Source of the DNA: Methanolacinia petrolearia DSM 11571
GTDB taxonomy: Archaea > Halobacteriota > Methanomicrobia > Methanomicrobiales > Methanomicrobiaceae
Assembly (NCBI RefSeq): GCF_000147875.1
Contig: NC_014507.1
Coordinates: forward strand, 2,666,001 to 2,730,000
Length of the DNA stretch: 64,000 bases
Reading direction: 5' to 3'
Shown here: positions 52,348 through 61,337 of the stretch, in pieces
Numbering within the stretch: the stretch's first letter is position 1
Layout of the letters: each line of letters starts with the position of its first letter
The notes under the pieces: generated by a model
Databases searched by the model: none
The model's input: only the letters and a program-made list of their open reading frames with translations
Told to the model about the DNA's origin: nothing
Program-made: the position numbers and the translations under genes

Positions 52348-53211
52348 TTAAATATCTAAACCGCACTCCGCCGGGAAATGAATAATCCACTTCGTTCCGG
52401 ATTCGCTCTGCAAATCGGCACTTCCCTTAAGCTGCATGGACACTATGTCATGTATAAGGTTAAAGCCCAGGGACTCACACCTCCCGTGAAGCAGATGTTT
52501 GGGAATGCCCACACCGTCGTCGCTGACACACAACTCGAAGGTGCCTTTTTCGCATTTGTATTCAACACATATCTCCCCTGAAGCCCTGTCCACAAACGCA
52601 AATTTCAAAGAATTACTGACAATTTCATTCATCACGATACCCAGAGGTACGGCCTGGGCCATACCGATATAGCATTCATCCCCTTTTAAGTTATAATCGA
52701 TATCTCCGGCAAGGAAATAAGTCTGAACCAGCTGTTCTCCCAGACCTGTAAATGCGTCACGGACATTCACTTTGGAAACACCTTTTGAGTGCAGAAGATT
52801 TTGATGCACCAGCGAAATGGCCATTATCCTGTTGTTGATCTCGTTCAGTTTCTGCTTTGTCTCCTCTTCATTCGAATTTAAAATCTGCATAGAGACAAGA
52901 CTGCTGATAACGGCAAAGGTGTTGTTCAGACGTTCGGCAACCTCGGTGCTGAAGGCTTCTCTTTCTTCACAAAGCTTTTTCAGCAGGTTCTGGCTCGTCT
53001 TAAGCCTGCCGGAGTAAAAAAATGTTATAAAAAGAACCATGGTAAATGACAGAACGAGGATCGTCCCTACAGCAGTATAGTCATTGAGTGGTGAAATTCC
53101 GGATGAAGACTGATCTGAATACAGCGATGCCATGGATTCGCCCGGCAAAACACAGCCGGCAAATATGGCTATAAATAGCAATACAGTAAGAAGATGCCTT
53201 TTGGTTGTCAT
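52348..53211 (-). CDS. HisKA_2-like histidine kinase lacking phosphoacceptor
   Basis: The 287-residue protein has an N-terminal hydrophobic segment with a possible lipobox (FAGC), a membrane helix at 47-66, a dimerisation helix and an ATPase domain. The ATPase domain shows a good N-box (VMNEIVSNSLKFAF), G1 (SDDGVGIP) and late LGFNLIHDIV. The helix VAERLNNTFAVISSL aligns with the family VHHRVKNNLQVISSL, but both His are replaced by Ala92 and Glu93. It may therefore bind ATP without autophosphorylating, or act as an allosteric partner. It lies 143 bases downstream of cheW on the same strand. Confidence 0.8.
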   Translation of the reverse strand: MTTKRHLLTVLLFIAIFAGCVLPGESMASLYSDQSSSGISPLNDYTAVGTILVLSFTMVLFITFFYSGRLKTSQNLLKKLCEEREAFSTEVAERLNNTFAVISSLVSMQILNSNEEETKQKLNEINNRIMAISLVHQNLLHSKGVSKVNVRDAFTGLGEQLVQTYFLAGDIDYNLKGDECYIGMAQAVPLGIVMNEIVSNSLKFAFVDRASGEICVEYKCEKGTFELCVSDDGVGIPKHLLHGRCESLGFNLIHDIVSMQLKGSADLQSESGTKWIIHFPAECGLDI

Positions 53212-53354
53212 TTTATCTCTTGCAGTCCTGTAAATGGTGAAGTAAAGTTGGAGGATTTATTTTCTGTATGTCCTCCGGATATCCCTGGAATTACAGTATA
53301 TATTATATAAAGGCTATTTCCCGGAGCCTCCAGATTCGCTTCACCCTTTTAATT

Positions 53355-53825
53355 TCAGACTACTGCCTCCCCGCTACAAAGAGTCTCCGACAGAAGCTTT
53401 TCAATGTCTATCCATATTACAAGGTCTTTTTTCCCGTCCCCCGATCCCCCGGTCTTGATAATCCCCTTCACATAGGCCTCTTTTGAGATTGATGCATCCA
53501 TCTTATCGATATCATCCTGGTTTACCTGGAGGACGCTGTGTACATCATCAACTATAAGACCGATGATTGAACCTCCGGCAGCCTCAGGAACAAGCACGAT
53601 TATTTTCTGGCCCTCTTGTTTATTTTCGGAACTTAAGCCCATAAGACGGCTTAGATTCATTATGTTTGTGATCTCCCCTCTTAGATTGATAATCCCCGCA
53701 ATATGAGGCGGTGCCCTCGGTACCGGCGTTATCGGCATCATCTCCACGATCTCCCTCGCGGTTTTGATATCTATTGCATAACTTGTACCCGAAAGCTGAA
53801 ACTGAACGACGTCAATGATCTCCAT
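53355..53825 (-). CDS. cheW: chemotaxis coupling protein CheW
   Basis: This 156-residue protein has a single CheW domain: VVQFQLSGTSYAIDIKTAREI at the start, then PPHIAGIINLRGEITNIMNLSRLMGL and GLIVDDVHSVLQVNQDDI. It links receptor tips to CheA. The ATG at 53825 follows GGAG by eight bases; the GTG three codons earlier is less likely. It begins just after the MCP stop, so it is translated from the same message. cheA is not in the window. Confidence 0.93.
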   Translation of the reverse strand: MEIIDVVQFQLSGTSYAIDIKTAREIVEMMPITPVPRAPPHIAGIINLRGEITNIMNLSRLMGLSSENKQEGQKIIVLVPEAAGGSIIGLIVDDVHSVLQVNQDDIDKMDASISKEAYVKGIIKTGGSGDGKKDLVIWIDIEKLLSETLCSGEAVV

Positions 53826-53839
53826 CAAAATCACTCCAT

Positions 53840-55465
53840 TCAGTATTTGAAGTGCGAGTTCGCTTCATCCAGTTTCTTAATTAGTTCATTCACCTCATGG
53901 ATCGCACTTCCGATCTCCTCAACGGAAGCACTTGATTCCTCTGCAAGTGCAGCAAGCTCCTGGGCGTTTTTCTGGACGTCTTTAGTCATCTTATTGCCTT
54001 TTTCGGCAGAGATTACGACATTGTTAGCAATATTTGCCTGATCCTCGATCGCCTTCGTGATCTCTCCGACATCGTGGGTCACCTGGCCGGCGTTCTGGAT
54101 GATCGTATTCAGTGCCTGCAATGTTTTGTTAACGCTGTCCACACCTTCAATAATTTCGTCATTAGCAGTCATAATGGCCTTTGCAGTATTCTCACTGCCC
54201 GCCTGAACTGCAGATACGACATTTCCGATAGAATCAGTTGCAGATCTTGCCTCTGCTGCAAGGTTCTTGACCTCGCCGGCGACAACGGCAAAACCCCTTC
54301 CGTGTTCGCCTGCACGGGCTGCTTCTATTGCCGCATTGAGTGCGAGAAGATTGATCTGACTGGTTATGTCGTTTATGAGTTTGACAACGTTTCCGACTTC
54401 CTTTATCTGATCGTTCAATGCTCTTATCTCTTCAACGCTCTTGCTCGCGATCTTCTCGACACTGCTCATCTTATCGTTGGTGCCGTTTGCAAGATCCTGC
54501 GTCTGCTTACCGATCTCTACGACGTGGTTGGCCGCGGTATAAACTTCCTGTGACGTGCTCGCAATCTCCTCGTTTGAAGCGGACAGATCGGCAATCTGCC
54601 GGGTAATATCATCGATGCTCTTTAAAAGATCGTTTGTCAGATCAGCAGTTTTCTGGCTCGAATTTGCAACGCCTTCGGTTGCCTTTGCAACCTCGTCGGT
54701 TCCCTTTGTAACCTCACTCGAGTTGGAAACCACCTGCATTGTTACGTTGCTTGTTAAGGCAAGACTCTCTGATACCGATTCTCCGATATTGTTAATCGCG
54801 TTTTTAAAATTCTCAAAGGCGCCCTTCATTTCAACCGAAGAGGAAAAACGCTCTGAGAAATCAGCGTCGGCATAACTGCTGCAGACCCTTATCGATTCCT
54901 TTATCGGAACTAAAAAGGCATCCGCTACATTATTTACGGATTTTATGATCTCGCTGAATTCCCCTTTATGATCCGACGCCTTTCCGCGATAATAAACATC
55001 TCCGTCCGAAATTTTTTCACCGATCACTTCGACTTCCAGAGTGACGTTGCTTATCGCTTCCATCATGGATATAAATGCAGGAACGATTTTGTCATTTTCA
55101 CATCTCTTTCCCGCCCCGCCGCCTATACCTCTGAATTTATCAAGATCGGAAAAGTTCCCTGCAGAGATGTCTTCTGCCGCCTGCTGCAGAGTCAGCAGGC
55201 GAAGCTGAACAAGGTTGACAGACGTGGATAATTTTTTATAAATTCCTAAAGAATTATTGTCTACTTTTCGGGTGTAATCATTGTTTGACATATCGCTGAG
55301 AATGTCATCAATGGCATACAGCGCTGTAAAGCCGTCCTGAAGAGTGTTCAATTCATTGACTATCCCGTGGAATTCCTGCCCGAATTCTGCGGGGTTTAGA
55401 CCTTTTGTCCTGTCACCATTATTCAATGCCGACAGAAAGGATTCAATGGTTTTTAGTTCTGACAT
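53840..55465 (-). CDS. soluble methyl-accepting chemotaxis protein
   Basis: The 541-residue receptor lacks any membrane helix. The first 230 residues look like two or three linked HAMP-type repeats (segments such as MSNNDYTRKVDN and EKISDGDVYYRGKASDHKGEF). The remaining helical signalling domain has the conserved hairpin tip at about 366-410 (ITSQINLLALNAAIEAARAG). It should sense a cytoplasmic signal or be driven by a partner. An AAGGAGGG site lies seven bases upstream of the ATG. It heads the run MCP-cheW-pseudokinase. Confidence 0.92.
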   Translation of the reverse strand: MSELKTIESFLSALNNGDRTKGLNPAEFGQEFHGIVNELNTLQDGFTALYAIDDILSDMSNNDYTRKVDNNSLGIYKKLSTSVNLVQLRLLTLQQAAEDISAGNFSDLDKFRGIGGGAGKRCENDKIVPAFISMMEAISNVTLEVEVIGEKISDGDVYYRGKASDHKGEFSEIIKSVNNVADAFLVPIKESIRVCSSYADADFSERFSSSVEMKGAFENFKNAINNIGESVSESLALTSNVTMQVVSNSSEVTKGTDEVAKATEGVANSSQKTADLTNDLLKSIDDITRQIADLSASNEEIASTSQEVYTAANHVVEIGKQTQDLANGTNDKMSSVEKIASKSVEEIRALNDQIKEVGNVVKLINDITSQINLLALNAAIEAARAGEHGRGFAVVAGEVKNLAAEARSATDSIGNVVSAVQAGSENTAKAIMTANDEIIEGVDSVNKTLQALNTIIQNAGQVTHDVGEITKAIEDQANIANNVVISAEKGNKMTKDVQKNAQELAALAEESSASVEEIGSAIHEVNELIKKLDEANSHFKY

Positions 55466-55935
55466 AAAATGCCCTCCTTAGATGTACTATTCTGTGTGGT
55501 TTTCAACGGTCATAGATCAAGGGAAAATAATGTTGACCGGTCAATATGATTTATCGCCAACGACCACAATCCTCACGTGAAACACCACGATTGGGAGGTT
55601 ATTTTTTATATTATATTAATATGATCAAATAAAATAATATATAGATAATATTATTATTATAAAGAGATCGAACCCCGAATATATTAATTAATATTTAAAA
55701 AAGAATATTTATAATGAGGACTATATATCTTAGAACACCTGCACCTATTATCAGTCAGCATTGCTGTCTTTATCGGCATCATTATGGTGCCGTCTCCGAT
55801 TCGCAACTATGCCAAGCACATAGGACTATCGCCACCATCTTACTTTAGTATTTCCATACTGGTTAAATTCAGAATATTACCACCTTTAATCACTCATCAC
55901 AACAATTAACCGTAAATAAGCAGCAATAAGTAACA
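55466..55935. other. AT-rich divergent gap between MCP and nadX
   Basis: These 470 bases are very A/T-rich around 55600-55720, with several TATA-like runs (for example AATAATATATAG) that could serve either gene. No gene of credible length is visible. Two open frames at 55713-55930 encode about 45 residues each without a recognisable motif. I see no hairpin or repeat shared with the dispersed repeat family. Confidence 0.45.
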
Positions 55936-56694
55936 ATGATAAAGGTTGGCCTCCTGGGATGCGGAAATGTGGCACATGTCATAGCAAAGGAGACTGAAGG
56001 CTTTTCAATAAAAGCCTGCTTTGATCTGATGCCCCGGCGGGCTGAAGAAATATCAAAGCTAACAGGTGCCGGATCGTTTTCATCTTTTGAAGAATTTATA
56101 AAAGAAGACCTCGACATAGTGGTTGAGGCGGCTTCCGTTACAGCAGTCCACGAATTTGCCAGAGAGGTGCTTGAAAACGGAAAAGATATCGTAATCCTCT
56201 CAGTCGGGGCGCTCGCTGATCCCGGGCTGAAGAATGAGCTCAAAGATACCGCAAAGAGGACAGGAAGAAAAATATACATCCCCAGCGGCGCAATAATGGG
56301 GCTCGACAACCTCAAGATCGGAAGGATCTCCAATATTTCGAAGCTCCTGCTCAGGACAACCAAGAATCCACGTTCGCTCGGGATCGAAACGGACAAGAAG
56401 ACGATGGTGTTCTCCGGAAGAGCGGACGAGTGCATCAGGCAGTTCCCGAAGAATATCAACGTGGCTATAGCACTCGAACTTGCAACAGGGCATGATGTCG
56501 AAGTAGAGCTGTGGGCCGACCCGGACCTTCAGAGGAACACCCACGAGATTATTGTAGAGGGGGATTTCGGGAACTTCTACCTGAAGATCGAGAACAAACC
56601 CTGCCCGGACAATCCTGCAACAAGTTATCTTGCCGCATTATCAATCATAACACTGCTGAGAAACCTGGAAGAACCAATAAAAATCGGGACATAA
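55936..56694 (+). CDS. nadX: L-aspartate dehydrogenase
   Basis: This 252-residue NAD(P)-dependent enzyme converts aspartate to iminoaspartate, replacing L-aspartate oxidase in many anaerobes. It has a Rossmann start (VGLLGCGNVAHVIA), IPSGAIMGLDNLK with the catalytic His/Asp region later (ATGHDVEVELWADPDL), and the C-terminal RNTHEIIVEGDFGNFY. It is the first gene of nadX-nadA-nadC, all on the plus strand. Confidence 0.94.
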   Translation: MIKVGLLGCGNVAHVIAKETEGFSIKACFDLMPRRAEEISKLTGAGSFSSFEEFIKEDLDIVVEAASVTAVHEFAREVLENGKDIVILSVGALADPGLKNELKDTAKRTGRKIYIPSGAIMGLDNLKIGRISNISKLLLRTTKNPRSLGIETDKKTMVFSGRADECIRQFPKNINVAIALELATGHDVEVELWADPDLQRNTHEIIVEGDFGNFYLKIENKPCPDNPATSYLAALSIITLLRNLEEPIKIGT

Positions 56695-56712
56695 ATAAAA
56701 GACAGGATTCCA

Positions 56713-57609
56713 ATGGGCGTAAAAGAAGATATCGAGAGACTCAAAAAAGAGAAGAAAGCTGTCATTCTGGCTCACAACTACCAGCCTCCCGCAATTCAGG
56801 ATCTTGCAGACATCGTAGGAGACAGCCTTGAGCTTGCCATAAAGGCAAAAGAGGCAACAGAAGATCTAATCGTCCTTTGCGGGGTTCAGTTCATGGCAGA
56901 GACGGCAAAGATTCTCAATCCCGGCAAGAAAGTGATATTACCGGTAAAAGATGCCGGATGCCCGCTTGCCGACCAGCTTACTCCTGATATGATAAAAGAG
57001 GCGAGGAAGAATCATCCCGGGGCGGCAGTGGTTGTCTATGTAAATTCTTCTGCCGAATGCAAGGCCGAAGCGGATGTGGCCTGCACCTCTGCAAATGCAG
57101 CAGGCGTTGTCAGGTCACTGGAAGAGACGGAGGTCATATTCGGGCCTGACTCGAACCTCGCCTCATGGGTACAGGAGCAGGTGCCTGAGAAAGAGATAAT
57201 TCCTGTTCCCCCCGACGGTCACTGCCCGGTCCATGCAGTTTTTGAGATCGGGGATACGGAGGAGGCAAAAAGGCTGGACTACTGTATTGTCTGCCATCCC
57301 GAATGCGAAAAAAGTATCAGGGATAAATCCGATTTTGTAGCATCCACAGGCGGTATGATGAAGATCGCTTCCGAAGCAGGGAGATGGGCCGTTCTTACCG
57401 AGAAGGATATGACATACAGGCTTTCGAAGGAATATCCTGAAAAGGAATTTCTCGCTTACGAAAAGTCGGTTTGCAAAGACATGAAGAAGATCACACCCGA
57501 AATCTTAAGGAATTCCCTTGAGACAGAAGATTACGAGATCATACTTGACGAAGAGGAGATGAACCGTGCAAGGGGTGCGATCGAGAGGATGATAGCAATA
57601 AGGAGTTAG
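56713..57609 (+). CDS. nadA: quinolinate synthase
   Basis: The 298-residue NadA condenses iminoaspartate with DHAP to give quinolinate at a [4Fe-4S] cluster. It starts KEDIERLKKEKKAVILAHNYQ and shows the cysteine-containing LIVLCGVQFMAETAKIL and PDGHCPVHAVF segments, with STGGMMKIA toward the end; three conserved Cys ligands are present. The length is typical of the archaeal short form. It begins 18 bases after nadX. Confidence 0.95.
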   Translation: MGVKEDIERLKKEKKAVILAHNYQPPAIQDLADIVGDSLELAIKAKEATEDLIVLCGVQFMAETAKILNPGKKVILPVKDAGCPLADQLTPDMIKEARKNHPGAAVVVYVNSSAECKAEADVACTSANAAGVVRSLEETEVIFGPDSNLASWVQEQVPEKEIIPVPPDGHCPVHAVFEIGDTEEAKRLDYCIVCHPECEKSIRDKSDFVASTGGMMKIASEAGRWAVLTEKDMTYRLSKEYPEKEFLAYEKSVCKDMKKITPEILRNSLETEDYEIILDEEEMNRARGAIERMIAIRS

Positions 57610-57611
57610 TA

Positions 57612-58472
57612 ATGCGCATAAACAGGGAGATCCTCACGGGCTATCTTTTGGAAGACACGGAAAGAGGAGATCTGACATCGGATGTTGTTGTCCCGGATAT
57701 TGATTCTTACGCCGAGATCGTCTCAAAGGACGACGGCATCATATGCGGACTTGAAGAGACAGCGTTCCTGTTCGGCTATGCGGGCGCCAAAGTAGTACTT
57801 ACAGCATCCGACGGTGAGAGAGTCTCTGCAGGAAGGAAACTGATGGAGATCAGGGGAAAGGCGAAGGCCATTCTTCTTGTCGAGAGGACCGCCCTGAATA
57901 TAATAGGAAGGATGAGTGGAATTGCCACAAAGACCGATATTATAGTCAGGAAGGCAAGGTCGGTCAACCCGAAGATCAGAATAGCCGGAACCAGAAAGAC
58001 CTCCCCGGGTGCAAGGGCTATAGACAAAAAGGCCATTGTAGCCGGCGGGGGAGACCCGCACAGGTACGATCTCTCAGACGCATTTCTCATAAAGGACAAT
58101 CACCTTGCAGTATGCCCTGCCGCAGATGCGATAAGAAAAGCAAAGGAATATTCAGCATACAAGAAGATCGAGATCGAGGCCGAATCCCCGGCAGATGCAC
58201 TTGCCGATGCAAAGGCAGGTGCCGATATTATTATGCTGGACAATATGACGCCGGAAAAAGTATCTGCGGCATTAGGGCTCATAACCGACGCAGGACTCCG
58301 CGGTAGGGTCTGCATAGAGATTTCAGGCGGGATCGACGCAAAGAATTTTGAGGATTATGCCGCTCTCGATATCGATGCCATAAGCATGGGTGCGCTTACG
58401 CATTCGGTCAGGAACTTCGATGTCTCCCTGAATATGAAACCGGGCGTGAAGAACTTCACTGTAAAAATCTGA
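57612..58472 (+). CDS. nadC: nicotinate-nucleotide pyrophosphorylase
   Basis: This 286-residue enzyme decarboxylates quinolinate with PRPP to NaMN. Motifs are ERGDLTSDVVV, VERTALNIIGRMSGIAT, GTRKTSPGARAIDKKAI and the C-terminal GGIDAKNFEDYA, with IMLDNMTPE near the catalytic sites. It is two bases after nadA, completing the pathway operon. Its stop is close to that of the opposing XRE gene. Confidence 0.96.
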   Translation: MRINREILTGYLLEDTERGDLTSDVVVPDIDSYAEIVSKDDGIICGLEETAFLFGYAGAKVVLTASDGERVSAGRKLMEIRGKAKAILLVERTALNIIGRMSGIATKTDIIVRKARSVNPKIRIAGTRKTSPGARAIDKKAIVAGGGDPHRYDLSDAFLIKDNHLAVCPAADAIRKAKEYSAYKKIEIEAESPADALADAKAGADIIMLDNMTPEKVSAALGLITDAGLRGRVCIEISGGIDAKNFEDYAALDIDAISMGALTHSVRNFDVSLNMKPGVKNFTVKI

Positions 58473-58475
58473 TCT

Positions 58476-58709
58476 TCATTGTTCAGAATTATCTGCATCG
58501 CCCCGGATTCCGTCCTCTTTACCGAATATGAAGACCTCCTCAATGGCGCAGTTAAAAAATACCGCCAGTTTATGAGCCAGGAGGACGGACGGGTTATATT
58601 GTCCTTTCTCAAGAGAGATTATAGTGCGGGAGGAGACATCCACTTTTTCTGCAAGCTCCTGCTGTGTCACCCCCCTCTCATTCCTGAGCTCTTTAATGCG
58701 ATTGTCCAT
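58476..58709 (-). CDS. XRE-family helix-turn-helix regulator
   Basis: The 77-residue protein is almost entirely an HTH: IKELRNERGVTQQELAEKVDVSSRTIISLEKGQYNPSVLLAHKLAV-type five-helix domain (residues about 4-47), with a short acidic tail. It should act as a repressor. It follows the DUF2178 gene with no gap, and a pair of palindromes lies upstream of that gene, which is the probable operator for autoregulation. Confidence 0.9.
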   Translation of the reverse strand: MDNRIKELRNERGVTQQELAEKVDVSSRTIISLEKGQYNPSVLLAHKLAVFFNCAIEEVFIFGKEDGIRGDADNSEQ

Positions 58710-59132
58710 TCACATCCTCTTTTCATAATAGATCAGTGAACCTGCCACGAGTGATGACTCGATAATAATCATTGATACAAATAAAATCGTGATATACAGC
58801 TCCAGGTTCATAAGTGCCGATGCGAGTGCGAGAAAACATAGTAAATAGACCATAATGCGGGACGCATTCCACCCGGCTCTCTCCCTGATACGGATGTTCC
58901 TTTCGTCGTTCTCTTCCCTGAGTGAGATCTTCTCAATTTCAGGTGTTACAACAGCCTTTGTCACGTACTTTCCGGCCAGATGCCCGACACCCAGCACGGC
59001 GAGAGCCGCACCGACCCCGATACACAGGCCGTTAATCTGGCTGCTGTCGAATACAGAGGATTTGGATACGGCCATGAGTACAATACCAAGAATCGTCGCA
59101 CCCCATGCCGCCGGAGTATAGTCTTTAATCAT
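58710..59132 (-). CDS. DUF2178-like membrane protein
   Basis: The 140-residue protein has four membrane helices (about 10-25, 32-50, 90-107, 112-132) separated by a polar loop with the motif SLREENDERNIRIRERAGW, the DUF2178 mark. Such proteins are common beside small XRE regulators in archaea and bacteria; the pair may form a membrane-linked signalling or toxin-like module, but no function is proven. It is the first gene of its pair. Confidence 0.82.
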   Translation of the reverse strand: MIKDYTPAAWGATILGIVLMAVSKSSVFDSSQINGLCIGVGAALAVLGVGHLAGKYVTKAVVTPEIEKISLREENDERNIRIRERAGWNASRIMVYLLCFLALASALMNLELYITILFVSMIIIESSLVAGSLIYYEKRM

Positions 59133-59143
59133 AGTATATTGTG

Positions 59144-59173
59144 TGAAGTTTATTTCATATGAAGTTTACTTCA
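59144..59173. promoter_or_regulatory. two tandem palindromic operators of the DUF2178-XRE pair
   Basis: TGAAGT-TT-ATTTCA (59144-59157) and TGAAGT-TT-ACTTCA (59160-59173) are near-identical 14-base inverted repeats, 16 bases apart from start to start, just upstream of the DUF2178 ATG. The second is a perfect palindrome. They fit two XRE dimers bound about one and a half turns apart. Confidence 0.75.
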
Positions 59174-59229
59174 CATACCCCCGTTCCAATCCAAAAGACC
59201 AGAAACTGAAAAAAATAAATTCCGGTGGA

Positions 59230-60924
59230 TCAGAGTCTTTCGGTATAAATGCCAGAGCCGACAAACCACTCATCATCAACCGGTGAAACATAGCAGAGCT
59301 TCAGCCGGGCCTCACCGGTGTCCGGATCGAAATACTGTACATATACGAACCCGCCGCCGCTTTTTGCAGCGGACGACTCCCATCCGAGAATCTTAACTCC
59401 GTATGTATCCAGCAGATCGAGCCTGTTTATCCCGATATATTCGGGCTGATACGGAAGTGCAAGGGTGTTTCCCTCGTAATCATATGCAAATATGTATTTC
59501 CCGCCGTCTGCGAAGGTTCCGTTAAGGTCGTTGAAGTCGGAAACGGCCTTTTCCTTCCCGTTCTCCTGTGCATAGTCACGTGCGTTCTTCACCCTTTTTA
59601 CAAGTTCGTCCTTCTCCGAAATATTGAACTCTGCCGGGATTTCAGGGAGATAGATTCCCGATCCCACAAACCAGTCGTCATCTACGGGCACCACATACGA
59701 GAGCTTGAACTCCTTCTGGAAGTTGTCTTCAGGGTTCGGGTAGATGTAATAGATCGAACCGCCGCCGTCCGAAGCGGCGTCGATCAGACCATTGATGAAT
59801 TCAACGCCGTTCGAATCGGAAATCCCGGTGCGGGCCGCGCCGAGCAGTTCCTGCTGGTACGGCAGTGCAATTACTGTTCCGTTCATCTCATACGCAAAGA
59901 CGTATAGTTCGCCGTCTATGAAAGAACCGTTTACATCATTGAACTCCTTCAATGCGGCCTCTTTCCCGTTTTCTTTTGCGTAAACTGCGGCATTGTCTAC
60001 GAAGGTCGTAAGATTATCATAGCGGGAGTCGGTTGAACCCGCCGCTGCCGGGGAAGAAACGTTTTCTTCTTCTCCTGCATTATCACCCGAATAAGTAACG
60101 ACTACCCTCCATTCGGCTCCGTTTATACCTGCTGTTCTCCAGATGGCAGTCTTTGTTACATTGCGGCTCCATGTCCTGTCCGAGAAAACATATTCAGCCG
60201 TACCGGATTCCTCCCCTGCGATGCGTGTCAGCACCTCCTGAAGGGAGGCGTCGCTGTACATGGAATCAGAGAAGAGATTGTTGCCGATCTCTTCGCTCTT
60301 CGTATCATAGATCAAAGTCCCGTCTGTCTGTGCAACCCACACATCATAAGGCGTCCCTTCGATGACCGGCTCAATCTGCCTGCCGAGGAATGTTTCCGGC
60401 TTGTAGGTCATATCAGTGTATCCGAGATATTCGCCGGAATCCGAAAATACCGGGTAGCTCTGTGAAATTCCCGTGAAGCCTTCGGCCATAGTGAAGACAT
60501 CGCTGACAACCGGAACCTCTTCGCTGTTGACCTTCTGCACCTGCTCCTGCCAGCTTAGATCAGTTCCTACGATCTCCTCATAATTACCTGGCACCGCGGT
60601 CACGACAATGCCCTCACTAGTTATCACGAGCGAATAGATCGCCCACGGAAAATTCAGGAGGTTCTCAGACAGGGCTGCCCCGGCCTCTTCCCCCATTAGG
60701 CCTGTCTTTGAAAGAACTTCCGAATTGTTGGAAAGTCCCGAATCTATCTCCTCTAATCCCCCGTTGATCGATATAACGAGATCCTCTGCGACTGCATCCA
60801 TTTCGTTCTGTGTTTTCGTATCGTTTCCGGACGAAACGCTATCGCCGTCCGTGCCCGTGCACCCGGAAAAAGAAACCAGTACCCCCAGAACGAGCATCAT
60901 AATTATAAACGGATATTTTTTCAT
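59230..60924 (-). CDS. lipoprotein with three Cache-type sensor domains
   Basis: This 564-residue protein has a signal peptide and lipobox (LVSFSGCTG). A dCache-like sensor domain follows (about 50-300) with YTDMTYKPETFLGRQIEP and the DGTLIYDTKSEEIGNNLF lobe. Two single-Cache domains come next (about 320-440 and 445-564) with the repeated pattern AREKAVSDFNDLNGTF, YEGNTLALPYQP and DDEWFVGSGIY. No cytoplasmic output is present. The ATG at 60924 is used; 55 codons of upstream frame are random. It probably binds a small ligand outside the cell and signals through a partner. Confidence 0.85.
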   Translation of the reverse strand: MKKYPFIIMMLVLGVLVSFSGCTGTDGDSVSSGNDTKTQNEMDAVAEDLVISINGGLEEIDSGLSNNSEVLSKTGLMGEEAGAALSENLLNFPWAIYSLVITSEGIVVTAVPGNYEEIVGTDLSWQEQVQKVNSEEVPVVSDVFTMAEGFTGISQSYPVFSDSGEYLGYTDMTYKPETFLGRQIEPVIEGTPYDVWVAQTDGTLIYDTKSEEIGNNLFSDSMYSDASLQEVLTRIAGEESGTAEYVFSDRTWSRNVTKTAIWRTAGINGAEWRVVVTYSGDNAGEEENVSSPAAAGSTDSRYDNLTTFVDNAAVYAKENGKEAALKEFNDVNGSFIDGELYVFAYEMNGTVIALPYQQELLGAARTGISDSNGVEFINGLIDAASDGGGSIYYIYPNPEDNFQKEFKLSYVVPVDDDWFVGSGIYLPEIPAEFNISEKDELVKRVKNARDYAQENGKEKAVSDFNDLNGTFADGGKYIFAYDYEGNTLALPYQPEYIGINRLDLLDTYGVKILGWESSAAKSGGGFVYVQYFDPDTGEARLKLCYVSPVDDEWFVGSGIYTERL

Positions 60925-61057
60925 CAAACCACTCACCAGAATGCAGGAATAATGAATTCCTGCCCGGATGGTATGTTGATATTTGAGGGATATAAGGATA
61001 GTGAATTTTTTTTGAAGGGGATTTACAAGAGCTGAATTAAAAAAATATATCCAACAG

Positions 61058-61315
61058 ACAACCCTTGCGCAAGTCCGCTTCGCGAACACGCCCTGACCTC
61101 AGGGCTTTGCGCTATGGCGATAGCCCGGCCTTCGGCCGGGAGAGAACCCGGTTTGGGAAGATCGTAATAGACTTTCAGAGAACAATAAGAAATATTTCCC
61201 GGCCGAGGCTCCCCGGATGGGGAGCGTCCAGGCCGGATTATCATCATTAAGCAAATTTCGCAGAAATTTGCGCCCGGGCTGCCCCGTCAGGGGCTTACGC
61301 CCCCTTAAAAGAAGA
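61058..61315. repeat. dispersed hairpin-rich repeat, copy 3
   Basis: This copy starts CAACCCTTGCGCAAGTCCGC, continues CGCGAACACG, CCCTGACCTCAGGG and TTTGCGCTATGGCGATAG, and then has the stem CCGGCCTTCGGCCGG. After a spacer of about 60 bases a second part (61198-61240) repeats the GGCCGAGGCTCCCCGGATGG, AGCGTCCAGGCCGG block of copy 1, followed by CCCCGTCAGGGG and a GCTTACGCCCCC end. It occupies most of the 413-base gap between the lipoprotein and Roadblock genes. Confidence 0.85.
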
Positions 61316-61337
61316 TATAAAATCTAAAGGAAAATCT

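Noticed and set aside
55713..55930. Possible small peptides of about 45 residues before nadX
   Set aside because: Two overlapping frames are open by chance length. Neither has a recognisable motif or a credible start signal.
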